Positions 54,814-61,800 of a stretch of DNA of 64,000 bases are shown in pieces. The notes under the pieces are model-generated. The model saw only the letters and a list, made by a program, of their open reading frames with translations. It was not told where the DNA came from and did not search any database. Numbering within the stretch: position 1 is the stretch's first letter; every line of letters begins with the position of its first letter. Made by a program: the position numbers and the translations under genes. Origin of the DNA: Streptomyces sp. NBC_00539. Lineage in GTDB: Bacteria; Actinomycetota; Actinomycetes; Streptomycetales; Streptomycetaceae. Location of the stretch: NCBI RefSeq assembly GCF_036346105.1, contig NZ_CP107811.1, forward strand, positions 3,168,501 to 3,232,500, read 5' to 3'.

Positions 54814-56295
54814 ATGTCCCCCGACACGCACCGCGCCACGGCCGCCGCGATCCTCCCCCTGGTCGGCGGCCCGGACAACGTCACCTCCATCGCGCACTGC
54901 ATGACCCGGCTGCGCCTCGGCCTGCGCGACCGCGCCCTCGTCCAGGACGAGGCCCTCAAGGCCGTCCCGGCCGTCCTCGGCGTCGTGGACGACGACACCT
55001 ACCAGATCGTGCTCGGCCCGGGCGCCGTCGCCCGGGTGACGCCCGAGTTCGAGGCGCTGGTGCGGCAGGCACCCCCCGGACGGGCCGCACCCTGCACGCC
55101 CCCCGCCACCGCCGAGGCCCTCCGGGCGCGCGGGACGGCGCTGAAAGAGGCCCGCACGGCGCGCAACTCCACCCCCGTCAAACTGCTGCTGCGCCGCATC
55201 GCGAACATCTTCGTCCCGCTGATCCCGGCCCTCATCGGCTGCGGCATCATCGCCGGGCTGAACGGCCTGCTCACCAACTCCGGCCTGCTGCCCGCCGTCG
55301 TCCCCGCCCTCGCCGCGATCGCGTCCGGCTTCATGTCCCTGATCGCCGTGTTCGTCGGCTACCACACCGCCAAGGAGTTCGGCGGCACGCCCGTACTCGG
55401 CGGCGCCGTCGCCGCGATCATCGTCTTCCCGGGCGTGGCGAAGATCGAGGCGTTCGGCCAGCACCTCGCGCCGGGGCAGGGCGGTGTGCTCGGCGCGCTG
55501 GGCGCCGCACTGCTCGCCGTGTACGTGGAGAAGTGGTGCCGGACCTGGGTCCCGCAGGCCGTGGACAACCTGGTCACGCCCACCCTCACCGTCCTCCTCC
55601 CGGGCCTGGTCACCCTCTTCGGCCTGATGTACCTCGCCGGTGAAGTCGCCGAGGGCATCGGCTGGTTCGCCGACCGGCTCCTCGCGACCGGCGGGGCGTT
55701 CGCCGGGCTGGTGCTGGGCGGCCTCTTCCTGCCCCTGGTCATGCTGGGCCTGCACCAGGCCCTGATCCCGATCCACACCACCCTCATCGAGCACTCCGGC
55801 TACACCGTGCTGCTGCCGATCCTCGCGATGGCGGGCGCGGGCCAGGTCGGCGCGGCCCTCGCCGTGTACTGCCGCCTCCCGCGCAACCGGTCGCTGCGCA
55901 CCACCATCAAGTCGGCGCTCCCGGCCGGTTTCCTGGGCGTCGGGGAACCGCTGATCTACGGGGTCTCCCTGCCGCTGGGCCGCCCGTTCGTCACCGCCTG
56001 CGTCGGCGGGGCGGCGGGCGGCGCGTTCGTCGGCCTCTTCAACCAGCTGGGCGCCGGCTTCGGCTCGACGGCCATCGGCCCCTCGGGCTGGGCCCTGTTC
56101 CCGCTCCTGGACGGCCCGACGGGCCTCGGCACGGCCGTCGCCGTCTACGCGGGCGGCCTGTCGGTCGGCTACACGGCCGGCTTCGCCGCGACCTACTTCT
56201 TCGGTTTCACCCCCCGCATGCTCGCGGAACTCGACACGGACCCCGACCCGTCCCCGGCCACGGCACCCCCTTCCCCCGAACCGGCTCCGGCTTGA
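54814..56295 (+). CDS. murP: PTS permease EIIBC for N-acetylmuramate (MurP-like)
   Basis: This 493-residue phosphotransferase permease imports and phosphorylates a sugar. The N-terminal EIIB domain has the phosphorylated cysteine in IAHCMTRLRL (Cys29). A linker (about 88-125) is followed by the EIIC domain with about ten membrane helices and the loop motifs GYHTAKEFGGTPVLGGAVAA, LGLHQALIPIH and GVGEPLIYGVSLPLG. There is no EIIA domain, so phosphate must come from another EIIA, as for E. coli MurP. Coupling with murQ makes N-acetylmuramate the likely substrate. The ATG at 54814 has a GAGGCGATCC-type site upstream. The Pro-rich tail is not conserved. Confidence 0.9.
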   Translation: MSPDTHRATAAAILPLVGGPDNVTSIAHCMTRLRLGLRDRALVQDEALKAVPAVLGVVDDDTYQIVLGPGAVARVTPEFEALVRQAPPGRAAPCTPPATAEALRARGTALKEARTARNSTPVKLLLRRIANIFVPLIPALIGCGIIAGLNGLLTNSGLLPAVVPALAAIASGFMSLIAVFVGYHTAKEFGGTPVLGGAVAAIIVFPGVAKIEAFGQHLAPGQGGVLGALGAALLAVYVEKWCRTWVPQAVDNLVTPTLTVLLPGLVTLFGLMYLAGEVAEGIGWFADRLLATGGAFAGLVLGGLFLPLVMLGLHQALIPIHTTLIEHSGYTVLLPILAMAGAGQVGAALAVYCRLPRNRSLRTTIKSALPAGFLGVGEPLIYGVSLPLGRPFVTACVGGAAGGAFVGLFNQLGAGFGSTAIGPSGWALFPLLDGPTGLGTAVAVYAGGLSVGYTAGFAATYFFGFTPRMLAELDTDPDPSPATAPPSPEPAPA

Positions 56296-56340
56296 CCGGT
56301 TCTCCGGCCCGCGCGGGGACGGCGTGCATAAGGTGATCGG

Positions 56341-56838
56341 ATGATCGACATTCGCCGCGCCATGCCGTCCGACGGGGACGCGCTCGGGGAGATCCACGCC
56401 GCCTCGTGGGAAGCGGCGTACGCCCCCTTCTTCGAGGCGGAGTTCGCCTCCCGGGAAGTACGCGCCCGGCTCACCCGCTGGCACGCCCGGGTCGCCGACG
56501 ACACCGCCACGATCCTCCTCGCCCGGCTCGACGGCCGCCCGCTCGCCATGTCCTCCTCCGGCCCGTCCGCGGACCGGCCCGCCCTTGCGGAGATCCACAC
56601 CTTCTACGCCCACCCCGACGCCTGGGGCACCGGCATCGCCGACGCCCTCATGACCGCGACGCTCCGGCGCCTGCACGACGACGGGTACGGCGGCGCACAC
56701 CTGTGGACGCTGCGCGACACGCCCCGCTCCCGCCGCTTCTACGTGAAATCCGGCTTCGCCGAATCCGGCGCCGTGCGCACCCACGACTTCGGCGACGGCA
56801 CACCCCTCGCCCAGGTCGAGTACGTCCGCGGCCGCTGA
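56341..56838 (+). CDS. GNAT family N-acetyltransferase
   Basis: This 165-residue protein has the GNAT fold: IRRAMPSDGDALGEIHAASW at the start, strand 4 LAEIHTFYAHPDAWGTGIAD (about 82-101) with a degenerate acetyl-CoA loop, and RRFYVKSGFAESGAVR (about 130-145). The usual Q/RxxGxG/A loop is reduced to PDAWGTGIA. The substrate is unknown. TAAGGT (56329-56334) ends 6 nt before the ATG, so the mRNA may be leaderless. Its stop codon abuts that of the convergent gene, with no base between (TGATCA). Confidence 0.88.
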   Translation: MIDIRRAMPSDGDALGEIHAASWEAAYAPFFEAEFASREVRARLTRWHARVADDTATILLARLDGRPLAMSSSGPSADRPALAEIHTFYAHPDAWGTGIADALMTATLRRLHDDGYGGAHLWTLRDTPRSRRFYVKSGFAESGAVRTHDFGDGTPLAQVEYVRGR

Positions 56839-57549
56839 TCAGGCCCCCCGCGCCCCGGCGGCGGTGCGGAGGTAGGCCACCAGGTCCTCCACGTCGTAGC
56901 CCAGCTTCGGGCCGCGTTCGGCGGCCATCAGCAGCAGCTGCCCGACGATCTCCGCGCCCCAGCCGTCCGGGCCGTCCTGCGACCACTCCCACAGCTTCTC
57001 GATCCCGAGCCCGGTCATCAGCAACCCGTATCCGGCGCGGATCTCCCCGCACAGCGGCGCCACGGCGTCGAGCAGCCGCGCCCCCGGCCGCTCGCAGCGC
57101 AGCCCGAAGCACCCGCCGAAGTCCTCGACCACGCAACCGGTCGGCGGGCACGCCTTGATCGCGTCGTAGCGTCTGTCGTCGAACCCCGGGAACTCGCCGG
57201 CCGGGCTGTGCACCAGCGAGAACCGCTGCCAGCCCGGCGGCGGGGGCGGCTGCGGGCGCCACGCCTTGAGACCGAACGCCTCCTGCACCAACGCCGTCGC
57301 CTCGTCCGCCGTATCGGCCGTCTCGCTCACCCTCCGCTTCCCGTCATCGCCGACAGCGGTCCACAACCCGCTGCGCCCGTCCTGCGACACGCGCACCGAA
57401 AGGCCCATGCCCGCACGCTTCCACCCGGCTCTCTCCAGCCCCTTCTCCAGCCAGCACAACTTCCACGCCAGCTCGAACTCCCACCCGCGCGCGGCCTCCG
57501 CCAACCCCTTCAAGACCGCCTCGCACCGCGCCCGTTCGTCTCCCGTCAC
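56839..57549 (-). CDS. Hypothetical protein (236 aa), partner of the 57546 gene
   Basis: This protein has no family I recognise. It has a charged helical N-terminus (RARCEAVLKGLAEAARGWEF), a basic middle with a Pro run near 100, and a C-terminal half with several cysteines (KACPPTGCVVEDFGGCFGLR, CGEIRAGYG). The GTG at 57549 overlaps the stop of the small upstream gene as GTGA, so the two are coupled. The pair is divergent from an XRE/DUF5753-DUF397 pair across a 113-bp region with a perfect 12-bp palindrome. It might be a target of that regulator. No function is proposed. Confidence 0.75.
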   Translation of the reverse strand: MTGDERARCEAVLKGLAEAARGWEFELAWKLCWLEKGLERAGWKRAGMGLSVRVSQDGRSGLWTAVGDDGKRRVSETADTADEATALVQEAFGLKAWRPQPPPPPGWQRFSLVHSPAGEFPGFDDRRYDAIKACPPTGCVVEDFGGCFGLRCERPGARLLDAVAPLCGEIRAGYGLLMTGLGIEKLWEWSQDGPDGWGAEIVGQLLLMAAERGPKLGYDVEDLVAYLRTAAGARGA

Positions 57550-57764
57550 GGATGCGCCCGCTCGTGCAGCACGGCGGCCAGCCGCAGCGCGGTGTCGAGG
57601 TTGCAGCGCCCGAGGTCGACCAGCGGCAGCCCGTACGTCCCGGCGGCGGACACCCCGTCCACGCCCAGCGACGGGAAGACCACTCCCACATCACCGAGGG
57701 CTTCCTTCAACTGCCCCACGGCCTCCTCGGCCGCCAGCATGCGTTCCTTCGGTGTGAGCACCAT
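57546..57764 (-). CDS. Hypothetical protein (72 aa)
   Basis: This small protein has a helical N-terminus (LTPKERMLAAEEAVGQLKEA) and a beta-rich middle (VFPSLGVDGVSAAGTYGLPL), then ALRLAAVLHERAHP. The start at 57764 was chosen because GAAAGGGA lies 7 nt upstream, whereas the longer frame has none. It is coupled to the 236-residue gene by GTGA overlap. The family is unknown to me. Confidence 0.7.
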   Translation of the reverse strand: MVLTPKERMLAAEEAVGQLKEALGDVGVVFPSLGVDGVSAAGTYGLPLVDLGRCNLDTALRLAAVLHERAHP

Positions 57765-57805
57765 GACGTTTCCCTTTCGCTCTGGGTAATCGCATTCTGC
57801 ACACA

Positions 57806-57817
57806 GAGTGGCCACTC
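57806..57817. promoter_or_regulatory. Perfect 12-bp palindrome in divergent promoter
   Basis: GAGTGGCCACTC lies midway between the divergent 57764 and 57878 starts, just before a TAGCCT hexamer (57834-57839). The position suits an operator for the XRE-type regulator encoded to its right. Confidence 0.55.
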
Positions 57818-57877
57818 GGTAGCTAGCCTTTCAACGTCGGACCCTGCACAAACGCACGTGTTGGACCAGGAGTTGTT

Positions 57878-58717
57878 ATGCCGGGACCAAAGAACCTCGA
57901 CCCCTCCTCCTCACCCCGCGCCCTCCTGGGCGCGGAACTCCGAGTCGCCCGCGAACGCGCGGGCCTCACTCAGGCCGAACTGGCCGAACGACTTTTCGTC
58001 AGCGGCTCGTTCATCGGCCAGCTCGAAGCCGGGACGCGCCGGATGCACCTCGATGTCGCCCGCCAGATAGACGAGATCCTCCACACGGACGGCTTCTTCG
58101 CCCGCAACTGCGAGGCCGCGGCCAAGTCCAAGTACCCGGACCACTTCGCGGCGGCGGCCGAGGCGGAGGCGCTGGCGAAGACCATCCGGGAGTACGCGCC
58201 GCTGATCGTCCCGGGTCTGTTGCAGACGGAGGCGTACGCGCGGGCCGTGTTCCGCGCGTACCAGCCGACGGCGGCGGAGGACGTGATCGACGAGCTGGTA
58301 CGGAACCGCCTGGACCGGGCGGCGCTGCTCGGCGATCCAACAACCCCCATGTTCTGGTGCGTGCTTGACGAGGCGATCCTGCGCCGGAGCGGGGACGACC
58401 CGTCGATCCTCGCCGAGGCCCTGCGTCACATCGCGAGTCTGATCCGGTCACACCGGATCGTCGTGCAGGTGCTGCCGTTCAGCGCGGGCCCCCACGCTTC
58501 ATTGGCGGGCACCCTCAAACTGATGTCCTTCGACGACGCTCCCCCGCTCGCGTATGTCACAGGGCTCGGGACGGGCCAGCTGTTCGACGATCCGGCCACG
58601 GTGGCCCAACACACCCTGACCTACGATCTCCTCATGGCCAACGCGCTCTCTCCGCGGGAGTCGCTAGCCCTGATCGAGTCGGTGGCGGAGGAGTACGAAA
58701 ATGACCAGAACGCCTGA
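57878..58717 (+). CDS. XRE-type regulator with DUF5753 domain
   Basis: This 279-residue protein has an N-terminal helix-turn-helix (LRVARERAGLTQAELAERLF, VSGSFIGQLEAGTRRMHLD; about 22-61) and a DUF5753 C-terminal domain (IREYAPLIVPGLLQTEAYAR, about 105-270). Streptomyces carry dozens of such regulators, including WhiJ-type, usually next to a DUF397 protein as here. They act in development and secondary metabolism, with DUF397 proteins thought to modulate DNA binding. The ATG follows CCAGGAGTTG. It overlaps the DUF397 gene by 17 bp. Confidence 0.93.
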   Translation: MPGPKNLDPSSSPRALLGAELRVARERAGLTQAELAERLFVSGSFIGQLEAGTRRMHLDVARQIDEILHTDGFFARNCEAAAKSKYPDHFAAAAEAEALAKTIREYAPLIVPGLLQTEAYARAVFRAYQPTAAEDVIDELVRNRLDRAALLGDPTTPMFWCVLDEAILRRSGDDPSILAEALRHIASLIRSHRIVVQVLPFSAGPHASLAGTLKLMSFDDAPPLAYVTGLGTGQLFDDPATVAQHTLTYDLLMANALSPRESLALIESVAEEYENDQNA

Positions 58718-58967
58718 GTACGACCTGTCGGCAGCCATCTGGCACAAGTCCAGCTACAGCGCCGGCGATGGCGGCGACTGCCTGGAGATGGCGACCTGGC
58801 GGAAGTCCACCCACAGCGGAGGCGACGGCGGCGACTGCCTCGAAGTCTCCGACGGCCACCCCGCCATCGTCCCCGTCCGGGACTCCAAGCAGCCCGAAGG
58901 CCCGCACGTGGTGTTCCGCGCGCAGGCCTGGGCCCACTTCGTGGGATCGCTCAGAGACCGTTGGTGA
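58701..58967 (+). CDS. DUF397 protein with internal duplication
   Basis: This 88-residue partner of the DUF5753 regulator has the DUF397 motif W-K-S-x-x-S-x-G-D-G-G-D-C-L-E twice in tandem: WHKSSYSAGDGGDCLEMA (about 14-31) and WRKSTHSGGDGGDCLEVS (about 33-50). A single DVK-like ending follows (VRDSKQPEGPHVVF, AWAHFVGSL). Usual members carry the motif once in 60-80 residues. Its stop lies 17 bp inside the convergent protease gene's 3' end. Confidence 0.92.
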   Translation: MTRTPEYDLSAAIWHKSSYSAGDGGDCLEMATWRKSTHSGGDGGDCLEVSDGHPAIVPVRDSKQPEGPHVVFRAQAWAHFVGSLRDRW

Positions 58968-60138
58968 ACAGCAGCCGGTTGGGGCTGGCCGGGCTGACGC
59001 TGGTCAGGACGTCCTTCGTGGACGCGTCGCCCAGGAAGTCCGCGACCTCCGCCGGGGTCGCGGCCGGGTGCGCCTGCTTGTAGAGCACCGCGACGCCGGT
59101 GACGTGCGGCGAGGCCATGGACGTACCGTTCAGGGCCACGCTGCCGCCGCCGAGCTTCGCGGAGGTGATGTCCTGGCCGGGCGCGTAGATGCTGACGCAG
59201 CGACCGTAGTTGGAGAAGCTCGTCTCCTCGTCCCACCTGTTGCTCGCCGCCACCGTCACCACGCGGTCGGCGGACGCGGGCGAGACGTTGCACGCGTCCT
59301 CGGAGCTGTTGCCCGCCGCGACGACGGGCAGGACCCCCCGGTCGGAGAGGGCGTTCGCGGCGTTGTTGACCGCCTCGGACCAGGGGCCGCCGAGGGAGGC
59401 GTTCAGTACCGCGGGCTGCTTGGCGTTGTTCGCGACCCAGTCCATGCCGGCGATGATGCCCGAGTAGGAGCCCGTGCCGTCGCAGCCCAGGACGCGGACG
59501 GCGACCAGGTTGGTCTTGCGCGCGACCCCATACGTCTTGCCGCCGACCGTTCCCGCGACGTGCGTGCCGTGGCCCTGGCAGTCCATGCCCTGCCTGCCGT
59601 CGCCGACGGCGTCGAAGCCGAAGGTCGCGCGGCCGTCGAACTCGTCGTGGTCGTAGTCGATGCCGGTGTCCAGGATGTACGCCGTCACCCCGGCGCCGTT
59701 GCCCTTGGTGGTGAAGTCATCGTCGAGCGGCAGCGTCCTCTGGTCGATCCGGTCCAGGCCCCAGAGCGACGTCGGGGAGCTCATCGCCCGCCCGTCGTCG
59801 TCCGAGCCGTCCGACACGGCCGAGATCCTCGTGTCCTCCTCGACCGTCTTCACCCCGACGGTCTTCCGTGCGGCCTCCAGCTGGAGCCGGGTCATCGGCA
59901 CGGCGAAGCCGTTGATGGCGTGGCGGTACATGAACCTGGGCCTCAGGCCCAGCTTCCTCGTCAGCGCGGCCGCGTCGACGCCCTTGTCCAGCGTGACGAT
60001 GTACTGGCCGGGTACCGCGTCCGTCGAGGCGATCAGCGGTGCCGGGGTCGGCTCGGGGGCGGCCGCGGACGCGCTGCCGGTGAGGGCGGGGGTCATGGCG
60101 AGCAGGGCGGCGGTCGTCACACGGGCGAGCAGGCGCAT
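58951..60138 (-). CDS. Secreted S8 subtilisin-like serine protease
   Basis: This 395-residue protein has a signal peptide (MRLLARVTTAALLAMTPALT, to about 26), an I9 propeptide (about 43-106, with PGQYIVTLDKGVD) and a subtilase domain. The catalytic triad is Asp157 in ILDTGIDYDHDEF, His190 in CQGHGTHVAG and Ser340 in NGTSMASPHVTG. Cysteine pairs (187, 219, 283, 314) suggest disulfides in an extracellular enzyme related to the proteinase K group. The start at 60138 puts the signal peptide first; a TGGAG lies 7 nt upstream. A free-standing I9-like protein is divergently encoded 229 bp away. Confidence 0.94.
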   Translation of the reverse strand: MRLLARVTTAALLAMTPALTGSASAAAPEPTPAPLIASTDAVPGQYIVTLDKGVDAAALTRKLGLRPRFMYRHAINGFAVPMTRLQLEAARKTVGVKTVEEDTRISAVSDGSDDDGRAMSSPTSLWGLDRIDQRTLPLDDDFTTKGNGAGVTAYILDTGIDYDHDEFDGRATFGFDAVGDGRQGMDCQGHGTHVAGTVGGKTYGVARKTNLVAVRVLGCDGTGSYSGIIAGMDWVANNAKQPAVLNASLGGPWSEAVNNAANALSDRGVLPVVAAGNSSEDACNVSPASADRVVTVAASNRWDEETSFSNYGRCVSIYAPGQDITSAKLGGGSVALNGTSMASPHVTGVAVLYKQAHPAATPAEVADFLGDASTKDVLTSVSPASPNRLLFTNGL

Positions 60139-60202
60139 GGAGGAGCTCCAGGGAAGGCGGCGGGGGATGCGGGGCCCGCCGCCCACGGACGAGTGCACCG
60201 GG

Positions 60203-60216
60203 AGGGGCGCGCCCCT
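60203..60216. promoter_or_regulatory. 14-bp palindrome in the protease/I9 divergent promoter
   Basis: AGGGGCGCGCCCCT is a perfect dyad, extended by GGG and CCC with one bulge, 65 bp before the protease start. It could be an operator or a leader hairpin. Confidence 0.4.
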
Positions 60217-60367
60217 TCCCTGCATCGGGCACCTACCGGTGCGCCTTGAGGAGCCTTGCCCGGTTGGCCGACAGGGAGGGGGCGCATTCGGTGTTCACCA
60301 CCGCCGGGCCGGGGCCCGCCGTCGGGCCTCGTTGACCGGGACCTGCGTGCGTGATGGCCTCGCGCCC

Positions 60368-60721
60368 ATGCGCTCTCGACCGAGTGGGACCCGCCGGGCG
60401 GCCGTCGCCGTCACCGTCCTCGCCGCCGTGGCCGCCCTGCCGGTCACCGCCACCGCCGCCGCCCCCCATGACCCCGCGCCCCTTGCCGCCCACCCGGCTC
60501 CGGCCGAGTGGCCGACGTACGTGGTGACCGTCCGCAGGGGCATGGACCCTGCCATGGTGGCGGGCCACCACGGGATCAGGCCCGTGCACGTCTTCCGCAC
60601 CGCGATGAACGGCTTCGCCGCCCCGCTCTCCCCCGACCAGGTCGCCGGCCTGCGGGCGAACCCGCTCGTGGAGTCCGTCGAGGAGGACGGAGTCGGCTCC
60701 TCGTTCGGTACGCCCGCCTGA
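60368..60721 (+). CDS. Free-standing secreted I9 propeptide-like protein
   Basis: This 117-residue protein has a signal peptide (to about 32) and a single inhibitor-I9 domain (about 48-108). The domain contains PTYVVTVRRGMDPAMVAGHH, then VFRTAMNGFAAPLSPDQVAG and NPLVESVEEDGV, closely parallel in layout to the propeptide of the divergent S8 protease. There is no protease domain. Known stand-alone I9 proteins act as protease inhibitors or folding chaperones. Adjacent divergent placement suggests a cognate inhibitor or intermolecular chaperone, which is an inference. The ATG at 60368 lacks a good ribosome binding site. Confidence 0.85.
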   Translation: MRSRPSGTRRAAVAVTVLAAVAALPVTATAAAPHDPAPLAAHPAPAEWPTYVVTVRRGMDPAMVAGHHGIRPVHVFRTAMNGFAAPLSPDQVAGLRANPLVESVEEDGVGSSFGTPA

Positions 60722-60755
60722 CCGGACCGCCTGACGGGCCGCCCGACCGGACCGG

Positions 60756-61166
60756 TCAGCTCTGGTCGGTCTCCACCGTGTCCGCGTGGCGGTGGCAGAC
60801 CTTCCACTCGCCGTCCTCGCGGCGGTAGACCTGGGTCGCCCGCAGGACGTACCGGCGCGGCTCGCCGTTGACGCGGACCCGGGTGCGTTCGTAGCCGGTG
60901 GTGTAAGCCATGTCGCCGATCACGTCGGCCGCGACGATCTCGTGCTCGTAGGAGGTGCAGTCCGAGAACGACTCGGCCAGCTCGTGGAAGAGCGCGCCGA
61001 CCTGCTCGTGCCCGACGGCCGACTTCCAGGCCCCCATCACCGAGACCGGCTCGCGGCGGGACCAGATCGCGAAGCGCGGCCCGGCGTCCCCGTCGTGCAA
61101 GGCGTTCTCGGCGTCCCGCAGTCGGGTCCGCGCCCATGCGAGGAACACGTCACGTTCGTCGCTCAT
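60756..61166 (-). CDS. NTF2-like (SnoaL/DUF4440-type) protein
   Basis: This 136-residue protein has the cone-shaped NTF2-like pattern. It opens with a helical DVFLAWARTRLRDAENALHD and has a GAWKSAVGHEQVGALFHELA middle. The strands VIGDMAYTTGYERTRVRVNG and YVLRATQVYRREDGEWKVCH close it, ending in RHAD. Members include enzymes and ligand-binding proteins, so no function is assigned. The ATG at 61166 follows GGGAGGCC. The gene converges with the I9 gene and is divergent from the next membrane protein. Confidence 0.85.
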   Translation of the reverse strand: MSDERDVFLAWARTRLRDAENALHDGDAGPRFAIWSRREPVSVMGAWKSAVGHEQVGALFHELAESFSDCTSYEHEIVAADVIGDMAYTTGYERTRVRVNGEPRRYVLRATQVYRREDGEWKVCHRHADTVETDQS

Positions 61167-61310
61167 CGCCGGCCTCCCAGGCTCCGGGGACGACACCCCG
61201 ACTCGATCACTTCCCACCGTAGACGCGGGCGGGCGCGAGGGCCTGCGGGTGGAGACTTGGAGGAGGGGGGAAGCCGAGGACGGCTCTCCGCGACAGGTCT
61301 TGGAGGCGTC

Positions 61311-61781
61311 ATGGCACAGGGCGAACAGGTTCTGTGGCGGTCACACGCGGCGAACCGGTGGATGCAGGCCTCGGCCGTGTTCCTCGCCCTCATCGCGGTC
61401 GGGCTCGCGGTCGTCGGGCTGGTGGGTCCGGTGGTCACCGTGTGGGCCCCGGCGGTGGTGCTGTTCCTGTCGGCCCTGCTGCTCCTGGTGTTCGCCTCCG
61501 TGACCGTGCGGATCACCGGCCGGGCGCTGGAAGTGGCCTACGGACCGATTGGGCGGCCCGTGCGGCGCTGGTCCCCCGCCGACCTCGAGGCACCGGCCCG
61601 CGTGGAGGAGCGCAGGCCCCTGCAGGTCGGCGGCTGGGGTTACCGCATCAGCGGGCTCGGTACGACGGTGATGGTGCGACGGGGCCCCTGCCTCGTGGTC
61701 CGCTCCCGGGGCAGGGACTTCGCGGTCAGCGTGGACGACGCCGAGCGGGGCGCCGCCCTGCTGAACTCCCTGCCGCGCTGA
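61311..61781 (+). CDS. Two-helix membrane protein, PH-like C-terminus
   Basis: This 156-residue protein has two adjacent hydrophobic helices (about 18-40 and 42-62) and a cytoplasmic beta-rich domain containing ITGRALEVAYGPIGRPVRRW, then YRISGLGTTVMVRRGPCLVV and FAVSVDDAERGAALLNSL, resembling bacterial PH-like DUFs. The ATG at 61311 follows TTGGAGG. The function is unknown. It converges with the first TAP-family hydrolase. Confidence 0.78.
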   Translation: MAQGEQVLWRSHAANRWMQASAVFLALIAVGLAVVGLVGPVVTVWAPAVVLFLSALLLLVFASVTVRITGRALEVAYGPIGRPVRRWSPADLEAPARVEERRPLQVGGWGYRISGLGTTVMVRRGPCLVVRSRGRDFAVSVDDAERGAALLNSLPR

Positions 61782-61800
61782 CGCACCCGTCGCCGCCCGC

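Noticed and set aside
59660-60367. Longer N-terminal extension of the free-standing I9 protein
   Set aside because: The open frame runs antisense over the protease gene; the signal peptide begins at 60368.
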